DNA of 13,823 nt from Acidobacteriota bacterium (GCA_023391155.1 JAEWBM010000171.1:1-13823), one strand, 5' to 3'. Numbered from the stretch's first letter, positions 1 to 9,073 are shown. Made by a program: numbers and translations. The notes: generated from the letters alone by a model not told the origin.

Positions 1-752
1 AGATCGTGGCGATCACGCAAATTGCCCTCGATCATCAGGAATATCTCGGCGACACGATAGAGGAGATCGCCGGCGAAAAGGCCGCCATTATCGGCGAATC
101 AACGACGGTCGCGGTCATTGGGCCGCAGTTACCTGAGGTAAATATCGCCATCGACGACCGACTCGACGATATTCGTAATCCCGAGCTCAAGATCGTCAGA
201 ATTAATGCTGCCGGCTCTATGCCGTACGAACTGGGGCTGAAAGGCAAGCACCAGGTCGAGAACGCAAAGATCGCCGTCGAGCTGGCAAGGATTCTTGCCA
301 AAGAATTCGACATTTCCGAAACTGCTGTCCGTCTGGGCCTGACCAACGCTCGTCATCCGGGCCGGCTGGAATACGCGGGAAATACTCTCTACGACGGTGC
401 TCATAACATCGGCGGTGCCAAGGCACTTAGAGACTTTCTGAAGGGCTATGAAAAGCGAGAGATCACTATGATCTTTGGCGCGATGAAGGACAAGAATGTA
501 GCGGAGATGGCCGAGATCCTTTTCCCCATGGCACAGAACGTCGTTCTCACGCGACCGGAAAATTCGCGTGCGATGGAACCGGAGGATATCGCAGCGATGC
601 TACCGGATGATTTGAAGAGCCGAACTGTAGCTACCCATACGGTGAGGGAGGCAATAACGAAAGCCGGGGAACTTTCGTCACCCGGGGGCCTGATCCTCGT
701 GACCGGTTCGCTGTACTTGGTTGGAGAAGTTAAGAAGTTGTTGAATAATTAG
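1..752 (+). CDS. folC: Folylpolyglutamate synthase / dihydrofolate synthase, 3' part (5' end outside window)
   Basis: This ligase adds glutamate to folates (and, in bifunctional members, to dihydropteroate) using ATP in the cytoplasm. The visible part starts inside the Mur-ligase-like central domain. The stretch LDHQEYLGDTIEEIAGEKA (nt ~27-83) is the FolC block that normally reads LDHTEYLGDT(I/L)EEIAREKAGI. Further on are GKHQVENA, HPGRLE, the DGAHN signature (nt 393-407) that opens the C-terminal domain, and the end block VTGSLYLVGEVK. The frame is already open at nt 3, so a GTG at nt 6 is only an internal codon. The N-terminal half with the ATP-binding P-loop lies upstream of the window. 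It stops with TAG at 750-752, 3 nt before gpmA, so the two are probably cotranscribed. Whether it also has dihydrofolate synthase activity cannot be told from this part. Confidence 0.93.
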   Translation, partial: IVAITQIALDHQEYLGDTIEEIAGEKAAIIGESTTVAVIGPQLPEVNIAIDDRLDDIRNPELKIVRINAAGSMPYELGLKGKHQVENAKIAVELARILAKEFDISETAVRLGLTNARHPGRLEYAGNTLYDGAHNIGGAKALRDFLKGYEKREITMIFGAMKDKNVAEMAEILFPMAQNVVLTRPENSRAMEPEDIAAMLPDDLKSRTVATHTVREAITKAGELSSPGGLILVTGSLYLVGEVKKLLNN

Positions 753-755
753 GCT

Positions 756-1502
756 ATGCACAAACTAGTTTTGATCCGCCACGGCGAGAGTGAATGGAAT
801 AAAGAGAATCGGTTTACCGGTTGGAAAGACGTTGACCTTTCCGAAAAAGGGGTTGCTGAGGCAAAGGCCGCCGGCCAATTGCTAAAGGCCGAGGGTTACA
901 CGTTCGACGAGGCATATACATCGGTGCTGAAACGAGCGATTCGCACCCTTTGGTTGATCCTCGACGAGATGGATCTGATGTGGATACCGGTCACAAAATC
1001 GTGGCTGCTCAACGAACGTCATTACGGTGCATTGCAAGGTCTTAACAAAGCCGAGACCGCTGCCCAATACGGCGAGGAGCAGGTGCTAATATGGCGCCGC
1101 AGCTATGATATTCCGCCGACCGCGCTCGAAGAAACCGACGAGCGATGGCTTGGAAAAGATCCCCGGTATTTCGACATCGAACCCGGCAAGTTTCCCGCCG
1201 CCGAGTGCCTGAAGGATACCGTCAGCCGTGTGATCCCATACTACGAGACGGAGATAATGCCGAAGATCAAAGCAGGAAAGCGGTTGATCATCGCGGCACA
1301 CGGCAACAGCTTGCGTGCGTTGGTGAAATATCTCGACACGATCTCTGACGAAGACATCGTGCACCGCAACATCCCGACCGGCATCCCGCTGGTTTATGAA
1401 TTGGACGACGACCTTAAGCCCACAAAGAGCTATTACCTGGGCGATGCCGAGGCGGTAAAAGCAGCTGAAGACGCGGTTGCCAATCAAGGCAAGGCAGCGT
1501 AA
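756..1502 (+). CDS. gpmA: 2,3-bisphosphoglycerate-dependent phosphoglycerate mutase
   Basis: Interconverts 3- and 2-phosphoglycerate in glycolysis and gluconeogenesis through a phosphohistidine intermediate. The 248-aa product has the usual length of the cofactor-dependent family. The histidine-phosphatase signature LIRHGESEWN gives the phosphorylated His9. The family blocks NRFTGWKDVDLSEKG and NERHYGALQGLNKAE follow, with the likely proton donor Glu87. The second active-site His182 lies in AAHGNSLRALVKYL. A C-terminal tail after residue 230 is Ala-rich and unremarkable. The ATG sits 3 nt after the folC stop, which suggests translational coupling. No intrinsic terminator is visible in the 130 nt after it. 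Confidence 0.97.
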   Translation: MHKLVLIRHGESEWNKENRFTGWKDVDLSEKGVAEAKAAGQLLKAEGYTFDEAYTSVLKRAIRTLWLILDEMDLMWIPVTKSWLLNERHYGALQGLNKAETAAQYGEEQVLIWRRSYDIPPTALEETDERWLGKDPRYFDIEPGKFPAAECLKDTVSRVIPYYETEIMPKIKAGKRLIIAAHGNSLRALVKYLDTISDEDIVHRNIPTGIPLVYELDDDLKPTKSYYLGDAEAVKAAEDAVANQGKAA

Positions 1503-1635
1503 TAAATTACACCATTTCGTGCAATTTCAGTGGTAAATAGTGGACGAACTTTCGCATATGTAACCTAATCAAAGCATCGGCAGATCAATTGCCGCAGCGG
1601 CACATTAATTGCCACTGTATTGCTTGGAGGGCAGT

Positions 1636-2349
1636 ATGAAGAAAGTTTTCAGTTCACTCACATTTATCGCGTTGTTCGCGGTCGTGATGTCCGGCGTTGG
1701 CTTGGGCCAGACTTACCGAACCCGAAACACGAATCTGCCGGAATCGACGATCTCCTCGGGGTTAAAAGCCGCTTTGTCTCAAGGCATAACCCGCGCGATC
1801 CGCGATCTCGGCCGGCATAACGGATTTCTCGATAACGCCGACGTCCGCATTCCGCTTCCCAGTGGATTAAAAAGAACCGAGAGCATGCTCCGTTTCGCCG
1901 GGCAGGGCCATAAGGTCGATGAGTTCGTAGAGGCGATGAATCACGCGGCAGAAAAAGCCGTGCCGGTCGCCGCAGATGTTTTCGTCGATTCGGTGAGCCA
2001 GATGTCGTTCAATGACGCACGAAACATCCTATTCAGCGGACAGGACGACGCGGCGACGCAATTCTTCCGCCGCACAAGCGAGGACCGCCTGCGAGTTATG
2101 TTCCGTCCGATAGTCGAGGATTTCACGGCCGAGGTGGGCGTCACGCAACAGTATAAATCGCTGATCGGGCGTTACGGATTTGTTGGCCGGTTGTTTGGCC
2201 AGGATGCGACCGACATCGACGGTTATGTCACGGATAAGGCTCTCGACGGGCTGTTTTATGTAATGGCCGATGAAGAACGCCGAATTCGCCGTGACCCGAT
2301 CGGGCGGACGACGTCGATATTGCAGACAGTGTTCGGGATACTTCGATAA
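1636..2349 (+). CDS. DUF4197 family secreted/periplasmic protein
   Basis: The product is 237 aa and matches the DUF4197 pattern, whose function is not known to me. Residues 1-24 form a signal peptide (MKK, hydrophobic core, then a possible cleavage after GLGQ). The mature part has the family's conserved blocks: GLKAALSQGITRAI (42-55), NGFLDNADVRIPLP (62-75), AAEKAVPVAADVFVDSV (104-120), DARNILFSGQDDAATQFFR (127-145), PIVEDF (158-163), and YVTDKALDGLFYVMADEE with RRDPIGRTTSILQTVFG at the end. I chose ATG 1636 because GGAGG (1626-1630) lies 5 nt upstream and because the signal peptide then starts properly. A TTG start at 1609 would only add nine residues ahead of the signal peptide. An intrinsic terminator follows, so it is probably a single-gene transcript. 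Confidence 0.9.
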   Translation: MKKVFSSLTFIALFAVVMSGVGLGQTYRTRNTNLPESTISSGLKAALSQGITRAIRDLGRHNGFLDNADVRIPLPSGLKRTESMLRFAGQGHKVDEFVEAMNHAAEKAVPVAADVFVDSVSQMSFNDARNILFSGQDDAATQFFRRTSEDRLRVMFRPIVEDFTAEVGVTQQYKSLIGRYGFVGRLFGQDATDIDGYVTDKALDGLFYVMADEERRIRRDPIGRTTSILQTVFGILR

Positions 2350-2375
2350 CGGCTTAGGCAAAAGGTAGAAACAGG

Positions 2376-2416
2376 AGCGGGGTAAAGACGATTATCTTTT
2401 TCCCGCTTTTTCTTTT
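2376..2416 (+). terminator. Strong intrinsic terminator after the DUF4197 gene
   Basis: A 13-nt left arm AGCGGGGTAAAGA (2376-2388) pairs with TCTTTTTCCCGCT (2395-2407), with one T-T mismatch and one G-U pair, around a 6-nt loop CGATTA. A T-rich tract (2407-2416) follows at once. It lies 26 nt after the stop codon at 2349 and only 15 nt before the next start codon at 2432. Confidence 0.88.
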
Positions 2417-2431
2417 AAACTCTACCGTTTT

Positions 2432-3373
2432 ATGTGGGCCGCCAAGATCATCTTCTTCGCCCTCCTACTATTCTGCCTGTCGCCGTGGGGGTCTGCACCG
2501 CTGGCGCTGGCGGCGGGCCTCGCTCTCGCGCTCACGCTCGGCAATCCGTTTCCCGGACTCACGGGGAAACCTACAAAATACCTGCTGCAATTTTCGGTCG
2601 TGCTGCTCGGATTCGGGCTGAACCTCGGCGCGGTGTACGAGACCGGAAAAGACGGGCTGCTGCTGACGGTCATAACCGTTGCCGGTACTTTGATCCTAGG
2701 CTTTCTGATCGGAAGAGCGTTGGGGATGCGTTCAAAAACGTCAACGCTTGTTTCATCCGGAACGGCTATCTGCGGCGGCAGCGCCATCGCGGCCGTCGGC
2801 CCGTCGATCGATGCCGAACCCGATGATATGTCGGTCGCGCTGGGAACGGTCTTCGTTCTAAACGCCGCGGCCCTATTTCTTTTTCCGTGGTTGGGAACTC
2901 AGCTCGGCCTGTCGCAGCAGCAATTCGGCCTGTGGGCGGCGATCGCCATCCATGACACAAGCTCCGTTGTCGGTGCGGCGGCGGCATTTGGTGCCGAGGC
3001 ACTTTCCGCCGCGACCACGGTCAAATTAACGCGGGCTTTGTGGATAATCCCCGTCGCCCTGTTTTTTGCTGCGGTCTATAGTTCGAAAAAAGCGGAGGGC
3101 GAGCGGCGAATTACGATACCGTGGTTTATTTTTTTATTCGTTGCCGCCGCTGCCCTCCGAACCTATGCACCGCCGGCGGTCTTCCCGAGCGTTTTCGACG
3201 CACTGCTGAATCTTGCAAAAGCGGGGATGATCGTCACGCTTTTTCTGATCGGTGCCAGCCTCTCCGGAGAAATGCTCCGCCGCGTCGGTTTTCGGCCGCT
3301 CCTGCTCGGGATCATTCTTTGGGTGGTCATCTCCGGTGTCTCGCTGTGGGCCGTGACGCGCTATTGGCAGTGA
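2432..3373 (+). CDS. YeiH/UPF0324 family inner-membrane protein
   Basis: This 313-aa protein is a polytopic membrane protein of the UPF0324 (YeiH) family, for which I know no established substrate. Hydrophobic segments lie roughly at residues 3-37, 50-66, 75-95, 135-152, 165-185, 200-215, 229-245, 264-277 and 288-307. Two family landmarks are visible: SSGTAICGGSAIAAVGP (108-124) and AIHDTSSVVGAAAAFG (172-187). Length and ends fit the family. The ATG at 2432 is only 15 nt beyond the upstream terminator's T tract and has no Shine-Dalgarno sequence, so initiation may be leaderless or from a very short leader. Its TGA abuts the stop codon of the convergent gene with no spacer. Confidence 0.88.
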   Translation: MWAAKIIFFALLLFCLSPWGSAPLALAAGLALALTLGNPFPGLTGKPTKYLLQFSVVLLGFGLNLGAVYETGKDGLLLTVITVAGTLILGFLIGRALGMRSKTSTLVSSGTAICGGSAIAAVGPSIDAEPDDMSVALGTVFVLNAAALFLFPWLGTQLGLSQQQFGLWAAIAIHDTSSVVGAAAAFGAEALSAATTVKLTRALWIIPVALFFAAVYSSKKAEGERRITIPWFIFLFVAAAALRTYAPPAVFPSVFDALLNLAKAGMIVTLFLIGASLSGEMLRRVGFRPLLLGIILWVVISGVSLWAVTRYWQ

Positions 3374-3754
3374 TCATCCGCTGCCGTACGGACGCGTAAT
3401 TATCTCGAGGTTGTGCCCGTCGGGATCCGAGAAATAAAGCCCGCGGCCGCCGTCATTATTATTGATCTCGCCCGCGCTGGAATGCCCCGGATCAGGATAA
3501 AACTCGATCCCATGTTCCTTGATTCTGGCCCAGATCTCGTCAAATTCTTTCTCGCTGACCAGAAAGGCATAGTGCTGCGTCCTGATCTCGCCGTCGATCT
3601 GATAAAAATCGATCGACACGCCGTTGGCGAGTTCCACTACCTGAAAATGGTAGAAAGTGCGCGGTCCCGGAAGCCCCAGTATCTCCGCCAAAAATTTCGA
3701 CGAGCGATATTTATCTGTGCACCAGGCGATCGTGTGATTTAGCTCAATTGCCAT
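3374..3754 (-). CDS. VOC superfamily (glyoxalase/dioxygenase-like) metalloprotein
   Basis: A 126-aa single-unit vicinal-oxygen-chelate protein. Two beta-alpha-beta-beta-beta modules are recognisable. The first starts at LNHTIAWCTDKYRSSKFLAEILGLP and the second at HYAFLVSEKEFDEIWARIKEHGIEF, followed by GRGLYFSDPDGHNLEIITRPYG. Candidate metal ligands are His7, His61 and Glu117, placed as in family members that bind a divalent metal as dimers. The conserved FSDPDGHNLEI motif is intact. The substrate cannot be named: glyoxalase I, fosfomycin-type and ring-cleavage enzymes share this fold, and this one looks like a generic housekeeping VOC protein. Its 3' end meets the YeiH-family gene head-on. 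No Shine-Dalgarno sequence precedes the ATG. Confidence 0.88.
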   Translation of the reverse strand: MAIELNHTIAWCTDKYRSSKFLAEILGLPGPRTFYHFQVVELANGVSIDFYQIDGEIRTQHYAFLVSEKEFDEIWARIKEHGIEFYPDPGHSSAGEINNNDGGRGLYFSDPDGHNLEIITRPYGSG

Positions 3755-3760
3755 GCGCCA

Positions 3761-3789
3761 AGTCTATTTAGAACCGTCTCGTGATTCAA
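3761..3789 (-). promoter_or_regulatory. Candidate promoter of the VOC gene (minus strand)
   Basis: Read on the minus strand, TTGAAT (3784-3789) and TAGACT (3761-3766) are separated by 17 nt and each matches four of six bases of the sigma70 consensus. Only 6 nt separate the -10 hexamer from the ATG at 3754, so transcription would begin at or beside the start codon. This is a weak call from base matching alone. Confidence 0.35.
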
Positions 3790-3838
3790 GCTCTTTAGTC
3801 GCCCCGTTCGTCATTTCGGCGCACCCGCCCGCGTTTGT

Positions 3839-3844
3839 TAAAAT
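3839..3844 (+). promoter_or_regulatory. Candidate -10 element upstream of uvrA
   Basis: TAAAAT at 3839-3844, 35 nt before the uvrA ATG, resembles a sigma70 -10 element. No good -35 hexamer is present at 16-18 nt spacing, and no LexA/SOS-type palindrome is evident in the 125-nt intergenic space. Confidence 0.3.
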
Positions 3845-3879
3845 ACTCGTTTCGGTTTTAGCGCAAGATCCAAACAGTA

Positions 3880-6783
<2,904 letters not shown>

Positions 6784-6807
6784 CAATTCGCAGTGTGGAG
6801 GCCCCGT

Positions 6808-6875
6808 CGTCCATGGGGCGTCCACGGGCCGTTCTCGCGGCGTTCACGGGGCGTCCACAGCAGCGTCCACAGCGG
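6808..6875. repeat. Degenerate tandem repeat, 11-nt period (cluster A)
   Basis: Six head-to-tail units start at 6808, 6819, 6830, 6841, 6852 and 6864: CGTCCATGGGG, CGTCCACGGGC, CGTTCTCGCGG, CGTTCACGGGG, CGTCCACAGCAG and CGTCCACAGCGG. The period is exactly 11 nt for the first four steps and 12 nt for the last. The period is not a multiple of three, which argues against a coding repeat. Confidence 0.75.
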
Positions 6876-6930
6876 TAAGTCGTTGTGGGTGAGGGGGTTG
6901 AGGCTATTTCGCGCCGTTTTCGGGAAAAAA

Positions 6931-6999
6931 GTGTCCCATGCGCGTCCCGGGCGTGTCCCATGGGGTGGTCCATAGGGTGTCCCGGGCGTGTCCCATCAC
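6931..6999. repeat. Degenerate tandem repeat, 11-12 nt period (cluster B)
   Basis: Six units start at 6931, 6942, 6953, 6965, 6977 and 6988: GTGTCCCATGC, GCGTCCCGGGC, GTGTCCCATGGG, GTGGTCCATAGG, GTGTCCCGGGC and GTGTCCCATCAC. Two unit types, ending CATG and CGGGC, partly alternate. The shared GTCC(A/C) core and the same period relate this cluster to the one 55 nt upstream. Confidence 0.75.
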
Positions 7000-7041
7000 A
7001 TGCAAAACTCGGTAAACCGTTGAATATGGGTGGGTTAGGTC

Positions 7042-7125
7042 GCCACAATCGCGCGTTTTCGCCCTGAATTCGAAAAATATTTTTTTCAAAGAACACTCGC
7101 GCCGTGCGCCAGCCGAGATTGTGGC
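7042..7125. repeat. 9-bp inverted repeat flanking an AT-rich segment
   Basis: GCCACAATC (7042-7050) recurs as its perfect complement GATTGTGGC (7117-7125). Between them lies a segment with the palindrome AAAAATATTTTT and a run of Ts. There is no coding sequence inside. The role is unknown; a protein-binding pair or the ends of a small decayed element are possible. Confidence 0.4.
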
Positions 7126-7285
7126 ATATCCGGGGCGTCGGATGGTAGGGGAGTGTGCATCGGGTGCATGCGATGCATGGGTGCTGCACGGTGAGGGATA
7201 TTCGGAATAAGGTCAAAGTGATAGGTGATAAGGGATCCCCGAGGGCTCGGCATAATTTACGAATGGTCCTTTTTTTGTCAATCGC

Positions 7286-7499
7286 ACCACCCGCTACCGA
7301 AGGTGGTACCGACACGGCACGCTCGTTGACACTCGCGTTTCTGCCCGGCGCGCTCGGAAAATGCCGCCGTCTATGACGGCTCGGGTTTTTTGGGGTGCGG
7401 TACCCACATCTCGCGATGTGGGCTACACAAATGTCATCGGCTACGCCGATTTTCGGGGCTGCGAAATGGCGGAATCAACCACCCCGGCCCTAAAGGGCC
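7286..7499. repeat. Cluster of five small perfect hairpins
   Basis: Five short inverted repeats lie in 214 nt. ACCACC/GGTGGT is at 7286-7307. GCCGTC-TAT-GACGGC is at 7366-7380, with a T6 run shortly after. CCCACATC-TCGC-GATGTGGG is at 7403-7422, extendable by GTA/TAC with one bulge. ATCGGC-TAC-GCCGAT is at 7436-7450. GGCCCT-AA-AGGGCC is at 7486-7499. All arms listed are perfect. The layout looks like a mosaic of dispersed palindromic repeats rather than a single structured RNA, but the latter is not excluded. Confidence 0.65.
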
Positions 7500-7549
7500 A
7501 CGCATCTTATCCAGGAGGGGAGTTTTGCTTAGGACGCGAATGAAAAATC

Positions 7550-7576
7550 TTGACTGCCTCGAGCTATAGATATAAG
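7550..7576 (+). promoter_or_regulatory. Candidate promoter for the secreted-protein genes
   Basis: TTGACT (7550-7555) is followed after 15 nt by TATAAG (7571-7576), about 97 nt upstream of the ATG at 7674. Both hexamers are close to the sigma70 consensus but the spacer is short. It would drive the two secreted-protein genes as one unit. Confidence 0.4.
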
Positions 7577-7673
7577 TTGAAAGGCGTCTTTCTACGACAA
7601 TCCAAAAGTTTCCGATGGGGCGACCCTTAGTTTGGGGTTTGAAAATAATGGTTCAGAGGTAAAAGAAAGGAAA

Positions 7674-8180
7674 ATGAAAATATCATTTGGCAAAGTTTTC
7701 TATGGAGTGACCGTCGCCCTGATCCTTTTTATTACAAGTTTTGGCCAAACGAAAACGGAGCCCATTTGTGGCGACATACAGGGTTTGGAATTCAGATACA
7801 CGATTGTGGCCGACGCCTCTCGCATTCAGCGATATGTTAATTCCGTCGGTGATTATCGTCATATTGTCGTCTTGATGGAGGACGATGCATTTGATGAGCA
7901 AAACTTGAGAAAGCTCTTTTATCATTTAAGTCGCCGTTACGAGGATCGCACAGGACTCTACGCGGACGTTTATACTACCCTCGACGCAGTTCCCACGCCG
8001 GAGGAATATGATCAAATGGACCTCTACGGTCCAAAAAAGGACTACCGCCTTTATAAGAATGCCCAACTATCGCGAAACCGATCCGGATACGCAATAACGA
8101 TCGAGATCCCTGGAACGGTGAAGAGAAAACGAGTTTGGCTAGGCTTCGATCTTGTATCCCTCTGCAAAGGAGACAAATAG
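7674..8180 (+). CDS. Secreted protein of unknown function
   Basis: I do not recognise the family. The 168-aa product starts with a clear signal peptide: basic residues, a hydrophobic core at about 8-23 and a likely cleavage near FGQ-TK (24-26). The mature part is about 140 aa, mixed and charged, with a predicted helix around 70-90 (DDAFDEQNLRKLFYHLSRRYED) and strand-like segments elsewhere, such as HIVVLME and YAITIEI. Two cysteines (32, 164) could pair. No catalytic motif is seen. ATG 7674 was chosen because a purine-rich AAAGG (7666-7670) precedes it and the signal peptide begins there; a TTG at 7632 would put 14 charged residues ahead of it. The lipoprotein gene follows after 31 nt, probably in the same transcript. 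Confidence 0.72.
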   Translation: MKISFGKVFYGVTVALILFITSFGQTKTEPICGDIQGLEFRYTIVADASRIQRYVNSVGDYRHIVVLMEDDAFDEQNLRKLFYHLSRRYEDRTGLYADVYTTLDAVPTPEEYDQMDLYGPKKDYRLYKNAQLSRNRSGYAITIEIPGTVKRKRVWLGFDLVSLCKGDK

Positions 8181-8211
8181 GCGGTTATTTGAACTACTTC
8201 TGAGGACGCGC

Positions 8212-8865
8212 ATGCCTAAACGATTTTGGCTAGTCTTCGGGTTCGCACTGCTTCTCGTCGGATGCTTTTCCGATAAGCGTGAAAATAACACCCCGGCAAT
8301 TGCAGACGAACCATCCGCCGAAAAGATCGAATTGCCGGAAGATGAAAAGATCGCGTCATCGCTCTTCAGCCGCCGTGCGGAGTTTCCTGATTTTCCGAAC
8401 TTCAGATTTCCTTATTATTGCTTCGCGCCAGGGGGTGAACCTTTTTCCCTCGTCGAGGGCCATTATACGGATCCGGGCGGCGGCGAGATGACACTGTCGA
8501 GGGTGAAATATGCGGACGTGACCGGTGACGGAGTAGACGAGGCATTGGTGGTTCTTGCTATCTCCACCGGCGGAACGTCACACCCGTATTGTGTTTATAT
8601 TTTTGCAGCGAACCCGGACGAAGCCGATAAACCGCAGTTAGTTTGGACCTTCAGGACGGGCGACCGGGCGGATGGCGGGCTGCGCCATGTATATGGCGAG
8701 AACGGGCAACTCGCGGTCGAAACTTATTTGCCCGATGAAAAGAACGGCGATTGTTGTCCGAAATTTTTTAAAAGGGAAGTTTACGCGTTCGCGAACGGCA
8801 AATTCACACCGAGCGATTCCTCTACACACCTAAATCCGGATAGGACGTCGCCATTAGTACCTTAG
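8212..8865 (+). CDS. Putative lipoprotein with a D-x-T-G-D-G motif
   Basis: The 217-aa product has a type II signal peptide: MPKR, a hydrophobic core, then the lipobox LVGC with the lipid-carrying Cys18. A low-complexity acidic linker (about 20-50) follows. The folded part from about 55 contains VKYADVTGDGVDEALVVL (98-115), an Asp-rich turn like those of FG-GAP/VCBS-type calcium loops, and later WTFRTGDRADGGLRHVYGENGQLAVETY (145-172). Cysteines at 70, 127, 181 and 182 may form disulfides outside the cytoplasm. I recognise the general style from Acidobacteria but cannot give a function. The start at 8212 has GAGGA (8202-8206) 5 nt upstream; a TTG at 8152 would overlap the preceding gene and spoil the lipobox position. 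Confidence 0.75.
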   Translation: MPKRFWLVFGFALLLVGCFSDKRENNTPAIADEPSAEKIELPEDEKIASSLFSRRAEFPDFPNFRFPYYCFAPGGEPFSLVEGHYTDPGGGEMTLSRVKYADVTGDGVDEALVVLAISTGGTSHPYCVYIFAANPDEADKPQLVWTFRTGDRADGGLRHVYGENGQLAVETYLPDEKNGDCCPKFFKREVYAFANGKFTPSDSSTHLNPDRTSPLVP

Positions 8866-8886
8866 ACTTTCGCTGACGGCAGATCG

Positions 8887-9008
8887 CAGGGGACGCTTCT
8901 ACGGAGTTAGGAGGTGGGGGCGGGTTTCGGTTCTACAGACAGGACGCTCCTACGGAGCTGGATATCGGTTGTGATCGAATGCTACAGACAGGTCGCTCCT
9001 ACAGAGCT
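8887..9008. repeat. Three copies of a dispersed hairpin repeat with ~50-bp spacing
   Basis: Two good copies, CTACAGACAGG followed by (A/T)CGCTCCTAC(G/A)GAGCT, start at 8933 and 8982 and end at 8959 and 9008. A more degenerate copy, GGACGCTTCTACGGAG, lies at 8891-8906. Corresponding positions are 51 and 49 bp apart. Each has an inner palindrome; the best is GCTCC-TAC-GGAGC (8946-8958). The sequence between copies is not conserved, so this looks like serial insertion or duplication of a small palindromic element rather than a satellite. The stretch from 8866 to 9061 contains no gene. Confidence 0.75.
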
Positions 9009-9061
9009 CCACGAGGAATGTTCGCGACATTTGGGCAACCGAAAGCTTTCAGAATGAGTGA

Positions 9062-9067
9062 TATAAT
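9062..9067 (+). promoter_or_regulatory. Perfect -10 element 6 nt before the 70-aa ORF
   Basis: TATAAT at 9062-9067 matches the sigma70 -10 consensus fully; no good -35 is present at normal spacing. Only 6 nt separate it from the GTG at 9074, so the transcript would start at or next to that codon. Confidence 0.45.
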
Positions 9068-9073
9068 AGTGTT

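Larger units (their letters stand above)
6784..7673. other. Long intergenic stretch without a credible gene, rich in repeats
   Basis: These 890 nt separate uvrA from the next gene. Reading frames here are short, lack family resemblance and are built on repeats. In order, the stretch holds two clusters of 11-12 nt periodic repeats, a 9-bp inverted repeat flanking an AT-rich palindrome (AAAAATATTTTT near 7073-7084), a TGCATCG...CGATGCA hairpin (7156-7177), a T tract (7270-7276), five small hairpins (7286-7499) and a candidate promoter for the secreted-protein gene. No clear intrinsic terminator follows uvrA. Confidence 0.7.

Noticed and set aside
1609..1635. TTG start of the DUF4197 gene
   Set aside because: The ATG at 1636 has a GGAGG site at the right distance and gives a normal signal peptide.
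6808..6999. Origin-type iteron array
   Set aside because: The units are degenerate and lie downstream of uvrA with no replication initiator gene or DnaA boxes, so an origin is not supported.
7366..7387. Intrinsic terminator at the GCCGTC/GACGGC hairpin
   Set aside because: The T run starts several bases after a short 6-bp stem, and uvrA ends nearly 600 nt upstream; it is better explained as one of the cluster hairpins.
7361..7543. Plus-strand 60-codon frame in the hairpin cluster
   Set aside because: It consists almost entirely of inverted repeats, and its sequence is explained by the hairpins rather than by a protein.
8887..9008. CRISPR array
   Set aside because: There are only three copies, one badly degenerate, with uneven divergence and palindromes like dispersed repeats; no cas gene is nearby.
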